This document shows, piece by piece, positions 17,648 to 27,712 of a stretch of 64,000 nucleotides of DNA. The notes below the pieces were generated by a model, which was not told where the DNA came from, ran no database searches, and saw only the letters and a program-made list of their open reading frames with translations. How positions within the stretch are numbered: position 1 is the stretch's first letter; every line of letters starts with the position of its first letter. Position numbers and translations under genes: made by a program. Location of the stretch: assembly GCF_000418365.1 (NCBI RefSeq), contig NC_021663.1, positions 682,001-746,000 of the forward strand. Direction: 5' to 3'. This DNA is from Corynebacterium terpenotabidum Y-11 (GTDB lineage: Bacteria; Actinomycetota; Actinomycetes; Mycobacteriales; Mycobacteriaceae).

Positions 17648-19879
17648 TCACCCGCAGCTGAACACCACCACCGACTGCGCAGTCACCGGGTAGGAACCTC
17701 CGTCGGCGATGTCGCCGGGGATATCGTCGGACCCGGTGCCGGAGTCCGGCCCGATCTCCGGGCGTCCGGAATCGAGCTCCAGGTGCCAGGTGCCGTGGGG
17801 GCCGGGACTGGGCAGCGTCATCTCCGTGTCCCCGCCGGGGTTGACCACTACGGCCACCGCGCCGTCGACGGCCTCGCCGAGGAGACAGCCGGCCGCACCG
17901 CGCAGTACCACACCGATCGCCCGGTTCTCCGGATCATGCCAGTCGGCATGGGTGGTGGGCTCGCCGTCGGAGCGGAACCAGCTGACGTCCGGCAGTCCGT
18001 CGGCGCGCAACTGACCGTGCCGGAACGACGCCTGCCGTAGTGCGGGCAGCCGACGGCGCAGCGCGATGAGCCGTCGGGTGAAGGCGGCCAGATGCGTGTC
18101 CGCATGCTCCCAGGAGACCCATCCGACCGGGTTGTCCTGGACATAGGCATTGTTGTTGCCGCCCTGGCTGTTGCCCAGCTCGTCCCCGGCGAGCAGCATC
18201 GGGGTGCCCTGGGCGAGCAGCAGGGTGGCCAGCATCCCGCGGATCCGGCGGGCCCGGGCGTCGAGGATCTCCGGATCGTCGGTGGGGCCCTCCACGCCGA
18301 AGTTGTCGGAGTAGTTGTGCCCGTGCCCGTCCGCACCGTGTTCACCATTGGCCTCATTGTGCCGTTCGGTATAGGAGACCACGTCGGCGAGGGTGAAGCC
18401 GTCATGGGCGGACAGGAAGTTCACCGACGTCGTCGCTGCGCGTGCCGAACCGGTGGCGGCCCCGGAACCAGGGACTGTCCCGGAGAACAGGTCGGCCGAG
18501 CCGAGCAGCAGTGACCCGAAATTGGTCCCGCCGGGGGTCTCCCCGCGCCACAGGCGACGGATCCCGTCGCGGAAGCGGTCGTTCCATTCCGCCCATGGCC
18601 AGGGGAACGCGCCCAGCTGGTAGCCGTCGTTTCCGAGGTCCCACGGTTCGGCGATGAGCCGGACCGTGGACAGGACCGGGTCCTGGGTCACGGCCTGGAA
18701 GAAGGCCGCGGACGCGGTGAACGGTGCCTCGGGGGTTGTCCTGACCCTGCCCAGGACCGCTCCGAGGTCGAAGCGGAAGCCGTCGACCCCGAAGTGCGTG
18801 ACCCAGTGCCGCAGACTCTCCGTTACCAGCTGCAGGGTCTGTGGCCGGTCAACGGCGAGGGTGTTGCCGGTTCCGGTGTCGTTGATGTAGCCGGCGCCGT
18901 ACATGCGGTAGTAGCCGTTGTTGTCCAGTCCGCGCAGGCTCAGCGACGGCCCGAGCTCATCACCTTCACCGGTGTGGTTGTAGACCACGTCGACAATGAC
19001 CTCGATCCCCGCCTCATGCAGGGTGTGGACCAGGGTCCGTAGTTCGCGGTCGGCGGTCGGCCCGGTGCCGTCGGTGGCGTAGCGGGGTTCGGTGGCGAAC
19101 CAGTTCACCGGCTGGTAGCCCCAGTAGTTCGTCAACCCACGGTTGACGAGGAACCGGTCGTCGATGAAGGTCTGCAGCGGCAGCAGTTCCACCGCGGTGA
19201 CGCCGAGGTCGGTGAGGTGCCTGATGACCGCCGGATGGGCCATTCCGGCGTAGGTGCCGCGCAGGTTCTCCGGGACCTCCGGGTGGGCCGCCGAGATGCC
19301 TTTGACGTGGGCCTCGTAGATGATCAGGTCATCGGCGTCGTAGTGCGGACGGTTGGACGCCGGGTCGGGGACGCCGTCGCCGCCGTCGCCGCCGTTACCG
19401 CAGTCTCCGTCGGGACCGGTGATGATGCACTTCGGCATGACCGGTGCGCTGTCCCGGTGGTCGGCCGCTCCACTGTCGGTGAACCCGGACATCAGTGGAT
19501 GCCACCGCAGATGGGATTCGATGACCCGGGCATAGGGGTCGATGAGCAGTTTGGCCGGGTTGGTGTAGCGTCCGCCCACCGGTCCCCACTCGCCGTCGAC
19601 CCGGAGCCCGTAGCGGGTGCCGGGGCCGGGGCCGGTGATCCGGGCGTGCCGGAATCCACCGTCACGGAACGGTAGGGGGATACGCACCTCGGTGTCCACG
19701 CCCGGTTCGCCGTCGATGGTGTCGCGCCGGAAGATACAGAACTCCACGGACGTGGCCTCCGGTGCCCACACCGAGACATTGACCACGGGGGGTCCACCGT
19801 CGGCGCCGGTGGTCACGACGGTGACGCCCGGCGGGGTAGGGGACCCCGGGGTCACCGGGGACAGCGATGGACCGGTCAC
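17648..19879 (-). CDS. glgX: Glycogen debranching enzyme (GH13 isoamylase type)
   Basis: 743 residues. An N-terminal CBM48/isoamylase N domain is followed by the GH13 barrel. Nucleophile region is DGFRFDLGAVLGR, acid/base is LIAEPWDLG, and the transition-state Asp is in FLSAHDGFTLADV. GlgX hydrolyses alpha-1,6 branches of phosphorylase-limit glycogen. The GTG start at 19879 overlaps the glgA stop (GTGA), so it is the last gene of a coupled glg operon. A run of Gly/Asp (CGNGGDGGDGVPD) at about 161-173 is a low-complexity insertion. Confidence 0.95.
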   Translation of the reverse strand: MTGPSLSPVTPGSPTPPGVTVVTTGADGGPPVVNVSVWAPEATSVEFCIFRRDTIDGEPGVDTEVRIPLPFRDGGFRHARITGPGPGTRYGLRVDGEWGPVGGRYTNPAKLLIDPYARVIESHLRWHPLMSGFTDSGAADHRDSAPVMPKCIITGPDGDCGNGGDGGDGVPDPASNRPHYDADDLIIYEAHVKGISAAHPEVPENLRGTYAGMAHPAVIRHLTDLGVTAVELLPLQTFIDDRFLVNRGLTNYWGYQPVNWFATEPRYATDGTGPTADRELRTLVHTLHEAGIEVIVDVVYNHTGEGDELGPSLSLRGLDNNGYYRMYGAGYINDTGTGNTLAVDRPQTLQLVTESLRHWVTHFGVDGFRFDLGAVLGRVRTTPEAPFTASAAFFQAVTQDPVLSTVRLIAEPWDLGNDGYQLGAFPWPWAEWNDRFRDGIRRLWRGETPGGTNFGSLLLGSADLFSGTVPGSGAATGSARAATTSVNFLSAHDGFTLADVVSYTERHNEANGEHGADGHGHNYSDNFGVEGPTDDPEILDARARRIRGMLATLLLAQGTPMLLAGDELGNSQGGNNNAYVQDNPVGWVSWEHADTHLAAFTRRLIALRRRLPALRQASFRHGQLRADGLPDVSWFRSDGEPTTHADWHDPENRAIGVVLRGAAGCLLGEAVDGAVAVVVNPGGDTEMTLPSPGPHGTWHLELDSGRPEIGPDSGTGSDDIPGDIADGGSYPVTAQSVVVFSCG

Positions 19880-21354
19880 GACACCAGTCCGGTGAACAGC
19901 TCGGCGTACCGGGCGGCGGAGGTTCCCCAGTCCACGTCCGTTGTCATCGCCGCGGACCGGAGCCCGGCCCAGGCGTCCGTGTCCCGGTACAGGTCGGTGG
20001 CGCGGCCGAGGGCGAATCCGAGGCCGCCGGCGTCCACGGCGCCGCCGAGCCGGGCGTCACCGAAACTGAATCCGGTGGCGGTGCCGTCGGCGAGGGCGTC
20101 CGGAGTGGCGTCGGTGACCGTGTCCCGCAGGCCGCCGGTGGCGGCGACGACGGGGACTGCACCGTAGCGCTGTCCGTAGAGCTGGGTAAGTCCGCAGGGT
20201 TCGAAACGGGACGGTACGACCACGATGTCCCCACCGGCGTACATCCGGTGGCTCTTCGCCTCGTCATAGCCGATCCACACTCCTACCTGGTCCGGGTACC
20301 GTCCGGCCAGGTCGCCGAGGGCGTACTCGTAGCCGGGGTCGCCCGAGCCCAGGACAGCGATCGTTCCGCCGGCTGCGACGAATCCGGGGACCGCCTCACA
20401 CAGCAGGTCGATGCCCTTCTGATAGGTCAGCCGGGTCACCACGACAGCCAGCGGTCCGCCGTGGTCGGTGAGGTGGAACTCCTCCAACAGGGCGGCCCGG
20501 TTCGCGGCCTTCCCCGCCGGCTCCGTCGCCGAGTACGGGACCACCGCGGGATCCGTGGCAGGGTCCCAGGCGTCGGTGTCGATCCCGTTGAGGATTCCGG
20601 TCATCTCGCCCCGGTCCAGCCGCATCGTCGCCAGCCCCTCCATCCCGAAGCCGAACTCCGGGGTGGCCAGTTCTTCGGCATAACTCGGGGAGACCGTGGT
20701 CACCCGCGAGGCGTGCAGCATCCCCGCCTTCAGGGTGCTGACCAGGCCGTGGTACTCCAGGGCATCGGAGTGGAAGTCCCAGGTCGGCAGCTTCAACCGG
20801 TCGAGCTGGTCGGGGCCGAACACGCCCTGGAAGGCGATGTTGTGCACCGTCATCACCGTGGGGATCAGGGAGCCGGCGTACTTGAGGTACGAGGGCACCA
20901 GACCTGCCTGCCAGTCATGGACGTGGACCACGTCAGGACGCCACCGGTCGGCCGTCCCCTCGATCGCCAGCCGGGCGCCGACCCAGGACAGGGCGGCGAA
21001 GCGGACGTGGTTGTCGCCATGGTCGTGGCCGTCGACGGTGTACGGACCGCCCGGCCGGTCGAACAGGTGCGGGGCGTCCAGCAGCATGAGGTCGAGACCG
21101 TTGTGGACGCCGCGGCGTACCGCCGCCGGGCCGCCGAAGAGGTCATCGGTGTGCCAGACGCGACGGACCTTCGTTCCGGCGGCGGCGAGCTGGTCGAACA
21201 GCCCCGGATAGGCGGGCAGCAGGACGCGGGTGTGCCAGCCCAGGGGCTCCAGGGCGGCGGGCAGCGCACCGACGACATCGGCGAGACCGCCGGTCTTGAT
21301 CAACGGGGCGCACTCCGATGCGACGGAGAGGACGCGCCTTTTCCGGGGTGCCAT
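19876..21354 (-). CDS. glgA: Glycogen synthase, GT5 (E. coli-type GlgA)
   Basis: 492 residues. It transfers glucose from ADP-glucose to the glycogen non-reducing end. The N-terminus has the GT5 hallmark ECAPLIKTGGLADV, followed by DVVHVHDWQAGL, TVHNIAFQG, and C-terminal PSRFEPCGLTQLYGQRYG. These are the bacterial/plant GT5 signatures, not those of the GT4-type enzyme (GlgM) that mycobacteria and corynebacteria usually carry under this name. ATG 21354 sits seven bases after GGAGGTGAG; an in-frame GTG at 21372 overlaps that ribosome site and is unlikely. It is followed by glgX in a GTGA overlap. Confidence 0.95.
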   Translation of the reverse strand: MAPRKRRVLSVASECAPLIKTGGLADVVGALPAALEPLGWHTRVLLPAYPGLFDQLAAAGTKVRRVWHTDDLFGGPAAVRRGVHNGLDLMLLDAPHLFDRPGGPYTVDGHDHGDNHVRFAALSWVGARLAIEGTADRWRPDVVHVHDWQAGLVPSYLKYAGSLIPTVMTVHNIAFQGVFGPDQLDRLKLPTWDFHSDALEYHGLVSTLKAGMLHASRVTTVSPSYAEELATPEFGFGMEGLATMRLDRGEMTGILNGIDTDAWDPATDPAVVPYSATEPAGKAANRAALLEEFHLTDHGGPLAVVVTRLTYQKGIDLLCEAVPGFVAAGGTIAVLGSGDPGYEYALGDLAGRYPDQVGVWIGYDEAKSHRMYAGGDIVVVPSRFEPCGLTQLYGQRYGAVPVVAATGGLRDTVTDATPDALADGTATGFSFGDARLGGAVDAGGLGFALGRATDLYRDTDAWAGLRSAAMTTDVDWGTSAARYAELFTGLVS

Positions 21355-21392
21355 GGTGGCACTCACCTCCACGGGGTTGTGTTCGGTGGGAG

Positions 21393-22688
21393 CTAGTTGT
21401 CGAGCTCGAATCTACGCCGGTCCAGCATGGGTTGCGTGACGAGCACGATGCCGGAATCCGTCCGCCGGAACCACCGTGCGTCGTCCTCCGGATCCTCACC
21501 GACCACCAGGCCCTCCGGGATCTCCACCCCGGAATCGATGACGCAGTTCTTCAACCGCGCGTGCCGTCCCACCCGGGCCCCGGGCAGCAGGACCGCATGA
21601 TCGAGTACCGAATAGGACCTGGTCCGGGAGTTCGTGAACAGCAGGGAGTTGTTGACCTCCGACCCACTGATGATGCAGCCGCCGGAGACCAACGACTGGA
21701 CCGCGGAGCCGCGCCGACCATCTTCGTCGTGGACGAACTTCGCCGGCGGCACCAGCTCCGCGTAGGTCCAGATCGGCCAGGAGTTGTCGTAGAGGTCCAG
21801 GTCCGGGATGAAGTCCGTGAGGTCGATGTTCGCCTGCCAGAAGGCGTCGACCGTGCCGACGTCCCGCCAGTAGGGCCGGGTCTCGTGGCCGGTCATCACA
21901 CAGGATTCGCTGAACCGGTGGGCGTAGGCGGTACCGTCCGCGACGATCTTCGGGATGATGTTGTGGCCGAAGTCGTGGGCGGAGGTGATGTCGGCGGCGT
22001 CCTCCCGGAGGATCTCGCGGAGGAACGACCACTCGAAGACGTAGATACCCATCGATGCCAGGGCCATGTCCGGATTGTCGGGCATACCGGGCGGATCGGC
22101 CGGCTTCTCCAGGAACTCGACGATGCGTCCGGTGGCGTCGGTGTGCATCACCCCGAACCCGCTGGCCTCCTCGCGCGGCACGGTGAGACAGCCGACGGTG
22201 ACGCGTGCGCCGCTCTCGACATGCTGACGCAGCATGATCTCGTAGTCCATCTTGTAGATGTGGTCACCGGCCAGGACGATGACGTACTTCACGCCGTAGT
22301 CGTCGACGATGTCGATGTTCTGGGTGACCGCGTCTGCTGTGCCCGCGTACCACTTCTCTTCGGCGACGCGCTGGCTCGCCGGGAGGATGTCGAGGAACTC
22401 GTTGCGTTCGGCGCGGAAGAAGGACCAGCCGCGCTGCATGTGACGGATCAGGGAGTGCGCCTTGTACTGCGTGGCGACCGCGATCCTCCGGATCCCGGAG
22501 TTCAGGGCGTTGGACAGGGCAAAGTCGATGATGCGGGATTTGCCGCCGAAGTAGACGGCCGGTTTCGCCCGCCGGTCGGTGAGCTCCTGGAGGCGGGACC
22601 CGCGACCGCCAGCGAGGACGAAGGCCATGGTCTGGCTGGTGAGACGGGGTGTCGCGCCGGTGACGGGGATGTTGTGTGGTGTGGTCAT
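21393..22688 (-). CDS. glgC: Glucose-1-phosphate adenylyltransferase (E. coli-type GlgC)
   Basis: 431 residues. It makes ADP-glucose from ATP and glucose-1-phosphate, the committed step of glycogen synthesis. Visible are the nucleotide loop [14 protein letters not shown], the [19 protein letters not shown] region, [46 protein letters not shown], and a C-terminal left-handed beta helix ([22 protein letters not shown]). These stretches read like enterobacterial GlgC rather than actinobacterial GlgC. The start overlaps the glgB stop (ATGA). Confidence 0.95.
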   Translation of the reverse strand: MTTPHNIPVTGATPRLTSQTMAFVLAGGRGSRLQELTDRRAKPAVYFGGKSRIIDFALSNALNSGIRRIAVATQYKAHSLIRHMQRGWSFFRAERNEFLDILPASQRVAEEKWYAGTADAVTQNIDIVDDYGVKYVIVLAGDHIYKMDYEIMLRQHVESGARVTVGCLTVPREEASGFGVMHTDATGRIVEFLEKPADPPGMPDNPDMALASMGIYVFEWSFLREILREDAADITSAHDFGHNIIPKIVADGTAYAHRFSESCVMTGHETRPYWRDVGTVDAFWQANIDLTDFIPDLDLYDNSWPIWTYAELVPPAKFVHDEDGRRGSAVQSLVSGGCIISGSEVNNSLLFTNSRTRSYSVLDHAVLLPGARVGRHARLKNCVIDSGVEIPEGLVVGEDPEDDARWFRRTDSGIVLVTQPMLDRRRFELDN

Positions 22689-25066
22689 GGTGTGTCCTCT
22701 ACAGGGGTGGCGGAAACGTCGGTCAGGCTGATGACAGGGTCGGCAGGGGTGGCAGTAGTGACAGGGTCGGCAGGGGTGGCAGTAGTGGCAGGGTCATCGG
22801 GGACGAACGTGAGGTCTTCGACGAAGAAGATGGCGGACAGGGGCGGCAGGGTGAGCATGGCGGACTGTGCCTCGGTGCCGACGGGCACAGCCTCGGTCTG
22901 GATCGCGCCGGTGTTGCCGCGGTTCCCCCCGGCATAGAACTCGGAATCCGTGTTCAGTGCCTCGATCCACCGTCCGGCGACGGGGAAGGGGACGCGGTAG
23001 CCGGTGCGCTCCACCGGCGTGAGATTGAGCACCACGACGACGTGCGGATCCCCGGGCAGGCCGCGGCGCAACCAGGCGTAGACCTCCGCGCCGGAATTGT
23101 CGTCGACGACGAGCCACTGGAAGCCACGGCCGTCACAGTCCCGCCGGTGCAGGGCGGGCTGCTCCCGGTACAGCAGGTTGAGGTCTCTGACCACTGACTG
23201 CACACCGGTGTGGCCGGCGTCATCGAGACAGTTCCACTCCAACTCACCGGCGAAGTTCCACTCGGCGACCTGGCCGAACTCGGTACCCATGAACAGCAGC
23301 TTCTTGCCCGGGTATCCCCACATGTAGCCGTAGAAGGCCTTGAGATTCGCCATCTTCTCGTCATGGGTTCCGGGCATCCGGCCGTACATCGAGCCTTTAC
23401 CGTGCACCACTTCGTCATGGCTGATCGGCAGCACGAAACTTTCCGTGAAGGCGTAGGTGAGCCCGAAGGTCAGCTGGTTGTGGTGGTACCTGCGGTACAG
23501 CGGATCCCGGCCGAAGTACTCCAGGGAATCGTTCATCCAGCCGAGGTTCCACTTGTAGTCGAAACCCAGACCGTGGACGCGGCTGCGTTCCGCGTCCGGG
23601 CCGACCGGGGCCGTCACCCCGGGGTAGGTGGTGGATTCCTCGGCGACCATCGCCGTCCCCGGGAAGGTCGCGGCGACCTCGGTGGTCGTATCCCGCAGGA
23701 AGTCGATGCCCTCGTAGTTCTCCCGGCCACCGTCGTCGTTCGGCACCCAGTCGCCGGCCCGACGGGAGTAGTCGCGGTAGACGACCGAGGAGACGGCGTC
23801 CACCCGCAACCCGTCGAGGTGGTACTCCTCGAGCCAGTACAGCGCATTGGCGCTGAGGTAGTCGGCGACCTCAGGGCGCCCGTAGTTGAAGATCCACGTC
23901 GTCCAGTCCGGGTGGAACCCGCGCCGGGGGTCGAGGTGCTCGTAGAGGGCGGTGCCGTCGAACCTGCCCAGGCCGTGGGCGTCGGTGGGGAAGTGACCCG
24001 GTACCCAGTCGGCCAGTACTCCCAGGCCCTTTGCGTGGGCCGCGTCGACGAATGCGGCGAAATCCCCGGGGGTGCCGTAGCGGTTCGTCGGCGCGTACAG
24101 GCCGATCGGCTGGTACCCCCAGGATCCGGGGAAGGGGTACTCGGAGACCGGCAGGACCTCGATATGGGTGAAGCCCAGGTCGGCGACATAGTCCACGAGC
24201 TTCTCGGCGAGCTCCCGGTAGCTCAATGAGGTGCCGTCGGCATGACGGCGCCACGATCCGAGATGGACCTCGAAGATGCTCACCGGCTCGGAGGCGTCAT
24301 TGATTCCGGGGGTGTCCGGGTCAGCACGGTCCGCCATCCACGCCCCGTCGGCCCAGGTGTGCGTCCCCAGCTGCCGCACCACGGACCCGGTCGCCGGGGC
24401 AGGCTCGGCACCGAAGCCCACCGGATCGGCCTTCTGCGGCAACTGTTCACCGTGCGGGCCGAGGATGTCGTACTTGTACACCGCTCCGTCGGCGAGTCCG
24501 GGGAGGAACAGTTCCCACACCCCGGTCGCCCCGCGGGGACGCATCGGGTGGGCGGTGGCGTCCCAGCCGTTGTGGTCGCCGACCACTGATACGCGGGTCG
24601 CATTGGGCGCCCACACTGCGAAGTGCACCCCGTCGACCCCCTCGTGCGTCAGGAGGTGTGCGCCGAGGACGGTCCACAACTTCCGGTGTCGGCCTTCGCC
24701 GATGAGGTACTCGTCGAGTTCGCCGATGACCGGCCCGAACCGGTACGGATCTTCCCGCTCCTCGACGGATCCTTCCCCGTACCCGATGCCGGGCCAGGTG
24801 ATCCGCAGTCGGTAGAAGGGGAGCACCGGGCCGACGAAGACGCCGGGGGCGGCGGGGTGTTCCGTCAGGAGGACACGGTCGGTGTCGTTGACGACCTCGA
24901 CCGCGGACGCGCCGGGGATGCGGACCACCACCCCGGTACCGTCGGCGGTGGGGCCGAGCGTGGCGAAGGGGTCGCGGCAGGTTCCGGCGGCGACGGCCCG
25001 GGCGTCCTCGTCGGTGAGGAGTTTCTCCGGGCGGGGCGGGGGGACGGTCGAGCGGTCTGTGGTCAT
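22685..25066 (-). CDS. glgB: 1,4-alpha-glucan branching enzyme (GH13)
   Basis: 793 residues from ATG 25066 (AAAGG upstream); an ATG at 25096 is possible. N-terminal extension and CBM48 precede the GH13 barrel. Catalytic regions are [13 protein letters not shown] (nucleophile), [10 protein letters not shown] (acid/base) and [13 protein letters not shown]. It creates alpha-1,6 branches. The C-terminal 40 residues are a Thr/Ala/Pro/Asp-rich tail with two TTATPADPV units not expected in the family. The gene overlaps glgC by ATGA, and glgP lies 139 bp upstream. Confidence 0.95.
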   Translation of the reverse strand: MTTDRSTVPPPRPEKLLTDEDARAVAAGTCRDPFATLGPTADGTGVVVRIPGASAVEVVNDTDRVLLTEHPAAPGVFVGPVLPFYRLRITWPGIGYGEGSVEEREDPYRFGPVIGELDEYLIGEGRHRKLWTVLGAHLLTHEGVDGVHFAVWAPNATRVSVVGDHNGWDATAHPMRPRGATGVWELFLPGLADGAVYKYDILGPHGEQLPQKADPVGFGAEPAPATGSVVRQLGTHTWADGAWMADRADPDTPGINDASEPVSIFEVHLGSWRRHADGTSLSYRELAEKLVDYVADLGFTHIEVLPVSEYPFPGSWGYQPIGLYAPTNRYGTPGDFAAFVDAAHAKGLGVLADWVPGHFPTDAHGLGRFDGTALYEHLDPRRGFHPDWTTWIFNYGRPEVADYLSANALYWLEEYHLDGLRVDAVSSVVYRDYSRRAGDWVPNDDGGRENYEGIDFLRDTTTEVAATFPGTAMVAEESTTYPGVTAPVGPDAERSRVHGLGFDYKWNLGWMNDSLEYFGRDPLYRRYHHNQLTFGLTYAFTESFVLPISHDEVVHGKGSMYGRMPGTHDEKMANLKAFYGYMWGYPGKKLLFMGTEFGQVAEWNFAGELEWNCLDDAGHTGVQSVVRDLNLLYREQPALHRRDCDGRGFQWLVVDDNSGAEVYAWLRRGLPGDPHVVVVLNLTPVERTGYRVPFPVAGRWIEALNTDSEFYAGGNRGNTGAIQTEAVPVGTEAQSAMLTLPPLSAIFFVEDLTFVPDDPATTATPADPVTTATPADPVISLTDVSATPVEDTP
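22733..22795. repeat. 27-bp tandem repeat at the 3' end of glgB
   Basis: Units start at 22733, 22760 and (partial) 22787, with GACAGGGTCGG as the start of each. The length is a multiple of three, so it adds nine-residue TTATPADPV units to the GlgB C-terminus. Confidence 0.85.
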
Positions 25067-25170
25067 CGGTGACACCCTTTCGCTGTCCATTGTCATCCAA
25101 TCACCGGGTTCCGGGGGGCGGACACCCCCTGTGGGGGTGTCGTCGGCGACGCCGGGCCTATGACATGGAT

Positions 25171-25215
25171 GACAACGCTGCCTACAACGCTGTCTACAAC
25201 GCTGTCTACAACGCG
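25171..25215. repeat. 12-bp tandem repeat at the 3' end of glgP
   Basis: ACAACGCTGYCT is repeated about 3.5 times and runs into the glgP stop codon region (25206-25208). The rest of the 139-bp glgB-glgP gap has no recognisable gene. Confidence 0.8.
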
Positions 25216-27656
25216 GACTCCACGTCCCAGATCTTCTCCATGTATTCCCTGATCGACCGGTCAGAGCTGAAGAAGCCCATCCGGGCGATGTTCACCACAG
25301 CCTTGCGCTGCCAGGACGCGGGGTCCCGGTACACCTCGTCGACCTTCGACTGGGCGGCGTCATAGGAGTCGAAGTCGGAGGCGACGAGGAACCAGTCGCT
25401 GTTCCACATATTGTCGACCAAGCTGCCGTAGCGGTGCTGGTCACCGGGGCTGAACGTGCCCTCGGCGATGGCCTGCAGTACATCGCGCAGTGCCTGGCTC
25501 GCCTCGACCGCGGCCCGGGCGTGGCCGCCCCGGCCCCGCTCCGCCGCCACCTCGTCGGTGGTGAGACCGAAGAGGAAGAAGTTGTCGGCACCGACATGCT
25601 CCCGGATCTCCACGTTCGCCCCGTCGAGGGTGCCGATGGTCAGCGCACCGTTGAGGGCGAACTTCATATTGCCGGTACCGGAGGCTTCCATCCCGGCGGT
25701 CGAGATCTGCTCGGACAGGTCGGCGGCGGGGATGAGCTTCTCCGCCATGGAGACGTCGTAGTTCGGTGGGTAGATGACCCGGAGGTGGTCGCGGGTGTCC
25801 GGGTCGTTGTTCACGACCTCGGCCACATCGTTGATCAGCCGGATGATGTCCTTTGCCGCCTGGTAGCTGCCCGCGGCCTTACCGCCGAAGATCTTCACCC
25901 GCGGCACCCAGCCGGCTCCGCCGTTGGTCGGGTCCCGTTTGATCCGCTGCCAGCGGGCGATGGTCCACAGGATGTTGAGCAGCTGACGCTTGTACTCGTG
26001 CTGTCGTTTGACCTGGATGTCGTAGAGCGCGTCGGTGGGGATGTCGTCGATACCGAAACGTTCGGAGAGCCATTCGGTGAGCCGCACCTTCGCCAGATGC
26101 TTCGTCTGTCCGAAGGCGTCGAGGAACCCGGGGTCGTCGATGTGGTTCTCCAGCTCCACCAGGCGGTCCAGGTCGGTCTCCCAGCCCTCACCGATGGTGT
26201 CGGTGACCAGTGCGGCCAGCGGCCGGTTCGCCAGCTTCAGCCAGCGTCGGGGCGTCACCCCGTTGGTGACGTTGAGGATGCGGCCCGGATGACGCTGATC
26301 CAGCACCGGGAAGAGGTCCCGCTTCACGAGGTCCGTGTGCAGGGCGGAGACACCGTTGACCTTGTGACTGGTGACGAACGCCAGTTCACCCATCTTCACC
26401 GCACCCTCGCCGATGAGGCCGACCCCGTAGGGGCGCGGACCGCACAGCTCGATCTCCCGGTGGTCGAGACGCTCGATGATCTGCAGGTGTCGGGGCAGGA
26501 CCTTGCTCATCAGGCCGATGGACCAGCGTTCCAGTGCTTCGGGCAGCAGGGTGTGGTTGGTGTAGCCGAGGACCTCGGTGGTGATGTCGGCGGCGGCGTC
26601 GAACCCGAACCCGTGCTCATCGACGAGCAGGCGGATCAGCTCCGGGCCGGCGATCGCCGGGTGCGTGTCATTCATCTGGATCGCCACGAACTCGGGCAGC
26701 TTCGACAGGTCGGTGTGGTTCGTCTGATAGCGGCGCAGGATGTCCTGGACGGACGCCGAGGTAAGGAAGTACTCCTGCGACAGACGCAGCTCCTTGCCGC
26801 TCTCGGTCGAGTCGTTCGGGTACAGCACGCGCGACAGTGACCGGGCCAGTGCCTCGTGGCTGGACGCGGCGATGAACTCGCCGGCGTTGAACCGGTCGAG
26901 GTCGAAGAAGTCGGCGGTTGGAATGGCCGCCCACAGTCGCAGGGTGTTCGCCCAGTTTCCGCCGTAGCCGACGACAGGGGTGTCATGCGCGGCGGCCTTC
27001 ACCCGGCTGCGCGGTGTCCAGACCTGATGGCCGTCCTCCGCAGCCACGTGCCCGCCGAAGCCGACGTCGTAGGCGGACTCCGGTCGGGTGAAGTTCCACG
27101 GGTTCTCCGTGGCCAACCAGTCCTCCGGGGTTTCGACCTGCCGACCGTGATCGAAACTCTGCCGGAACAGGCCGTGTTCATAGCGCAGACCGTAGCCGAA
27201 CCCGGGGCAGCCCAGGGTGGCCATCGACTCCATGTAGCAGGCGGCCAGACGGCCCAGACCACCGTTACCGAGGGCGGCGTCCGGCTCGTCCTCGGTGAGT
27301 TCGGCGAAGCTGAGCCCGAGACCCTCGAGGACCTCGGCGGCGATGTCACGCAGCCCGAGGTTGATGGTGGCGTCCTCCAGGAGACGCCCGATGAGGAACT
27401 CCATGGACAGGTAGTGGACGCGCTTACGGTCCTCCGCCCAGGTCTTCCGGGTGGATTCGAACCAGGGGGTCAATGCCCGGTCCCGGATCGTGTGCGTCAG
27501 CGCCAGACGCCAGTCCGTCAGCGATGCGTGCTGCGGGTCCTTGCCCACGGTGTACTGCAGATGATGCAGCAGCCACCAGCGGAAATGGTCGGGAGTCGGG
27601 TCGGGGAGCGTGAGGTCGTCACGCTCCACACCACGGACGGGAAGTCTCTCGGACAT
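25206..27656 (-). CDS. glgP: Glycogen (maltodextrin) phosphorylase
   Basis: 816 residues, normal for the family. It releases glucose-1-phosphate from alpha-1,4-glucan chains using pyridoxal phosphate. Signatures: YLSMEFLIGRLLEDA, GNGGLGRLAACYMES, and the PLP-lysine site EASGTGNMKFALNGALTIG. ATG 27656 follows TGGAG. It is transcribed with the branching and synthesis genes as in the E. coli glgBXCAP operon, though the order differs. Confidence 0.96.
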   Translation of the reverse strand: MSERLPVRGVERDDLTLPDPTPDHFRWWLLHHLQYTVGKDPQHASLTDWRLALTHTIRDRALTPWFESTRKTWAEDRKRVHYLSMEFLIGRLLEDATINLGLRDIAAEVLEGLGLSFAELTEDEPDAALGNGGLGRLAACYMESMATLGCPGFGYGLRYEHGLFRQSFDHGRQVETPEDWLATENPWNFTRPESAYDVGFGGHVAAEDGHQVWTPRSRVKAAAHDTPVVGYGGNWANTLRLWAAIPTADFFDLDRFNAGEFIAASSHEALARSLSRVLYPNDSTESGKELRLSQEYFLTSASVQDILRRYQTNHTDLSKLPEFVAIQMNDTHPAIAGPELIRLLVDEHGFGFDAAADITTEVLGYTNHTLLPEALERWSIGLMSKVLPRHLQIIERLDHREIELCGPRPYGVGLIGEGAVKMGELAFVTSHKVNGVSALHTDLVKRDLFPVLDQRHPGRILNVTNGVTPRRWLKLANRPLAALVTDTIGEGWETDLDRLVELENHIDDPGFLDAFGQTKHLAKVRLTEWLSERFGIDDIPTDALYDIQVKRQHEYKRQLLNILWTIARWQRIKRDPTNGGAGWVPRVKIFGGKAAGSYQAAKDIIRLINDVAEVVNNDPDTRDHLRVIYPPNYDVSMAEKLIPAADLSEQISTAGMEASGTGNMKFALNGALTIGTLDGANVEIREHVGADNFFLFGLTTDEVAAERGRGGHARAAVEASQALRDVLQAIAEGTFSPGDQHRYGSLVDNMWNSDWFLVASDFDSYDAAQSKVDEVYRDPASWQRKAVVNIARMGFFSSDRSIREYMEKIWDVESAL

Positions 27657-27712
27657 GTTGCTCCAGGTGCTTCAGCGGTGGGGACCGGGGTGGCCCCGGC
27701 CAGTCAGTTTCG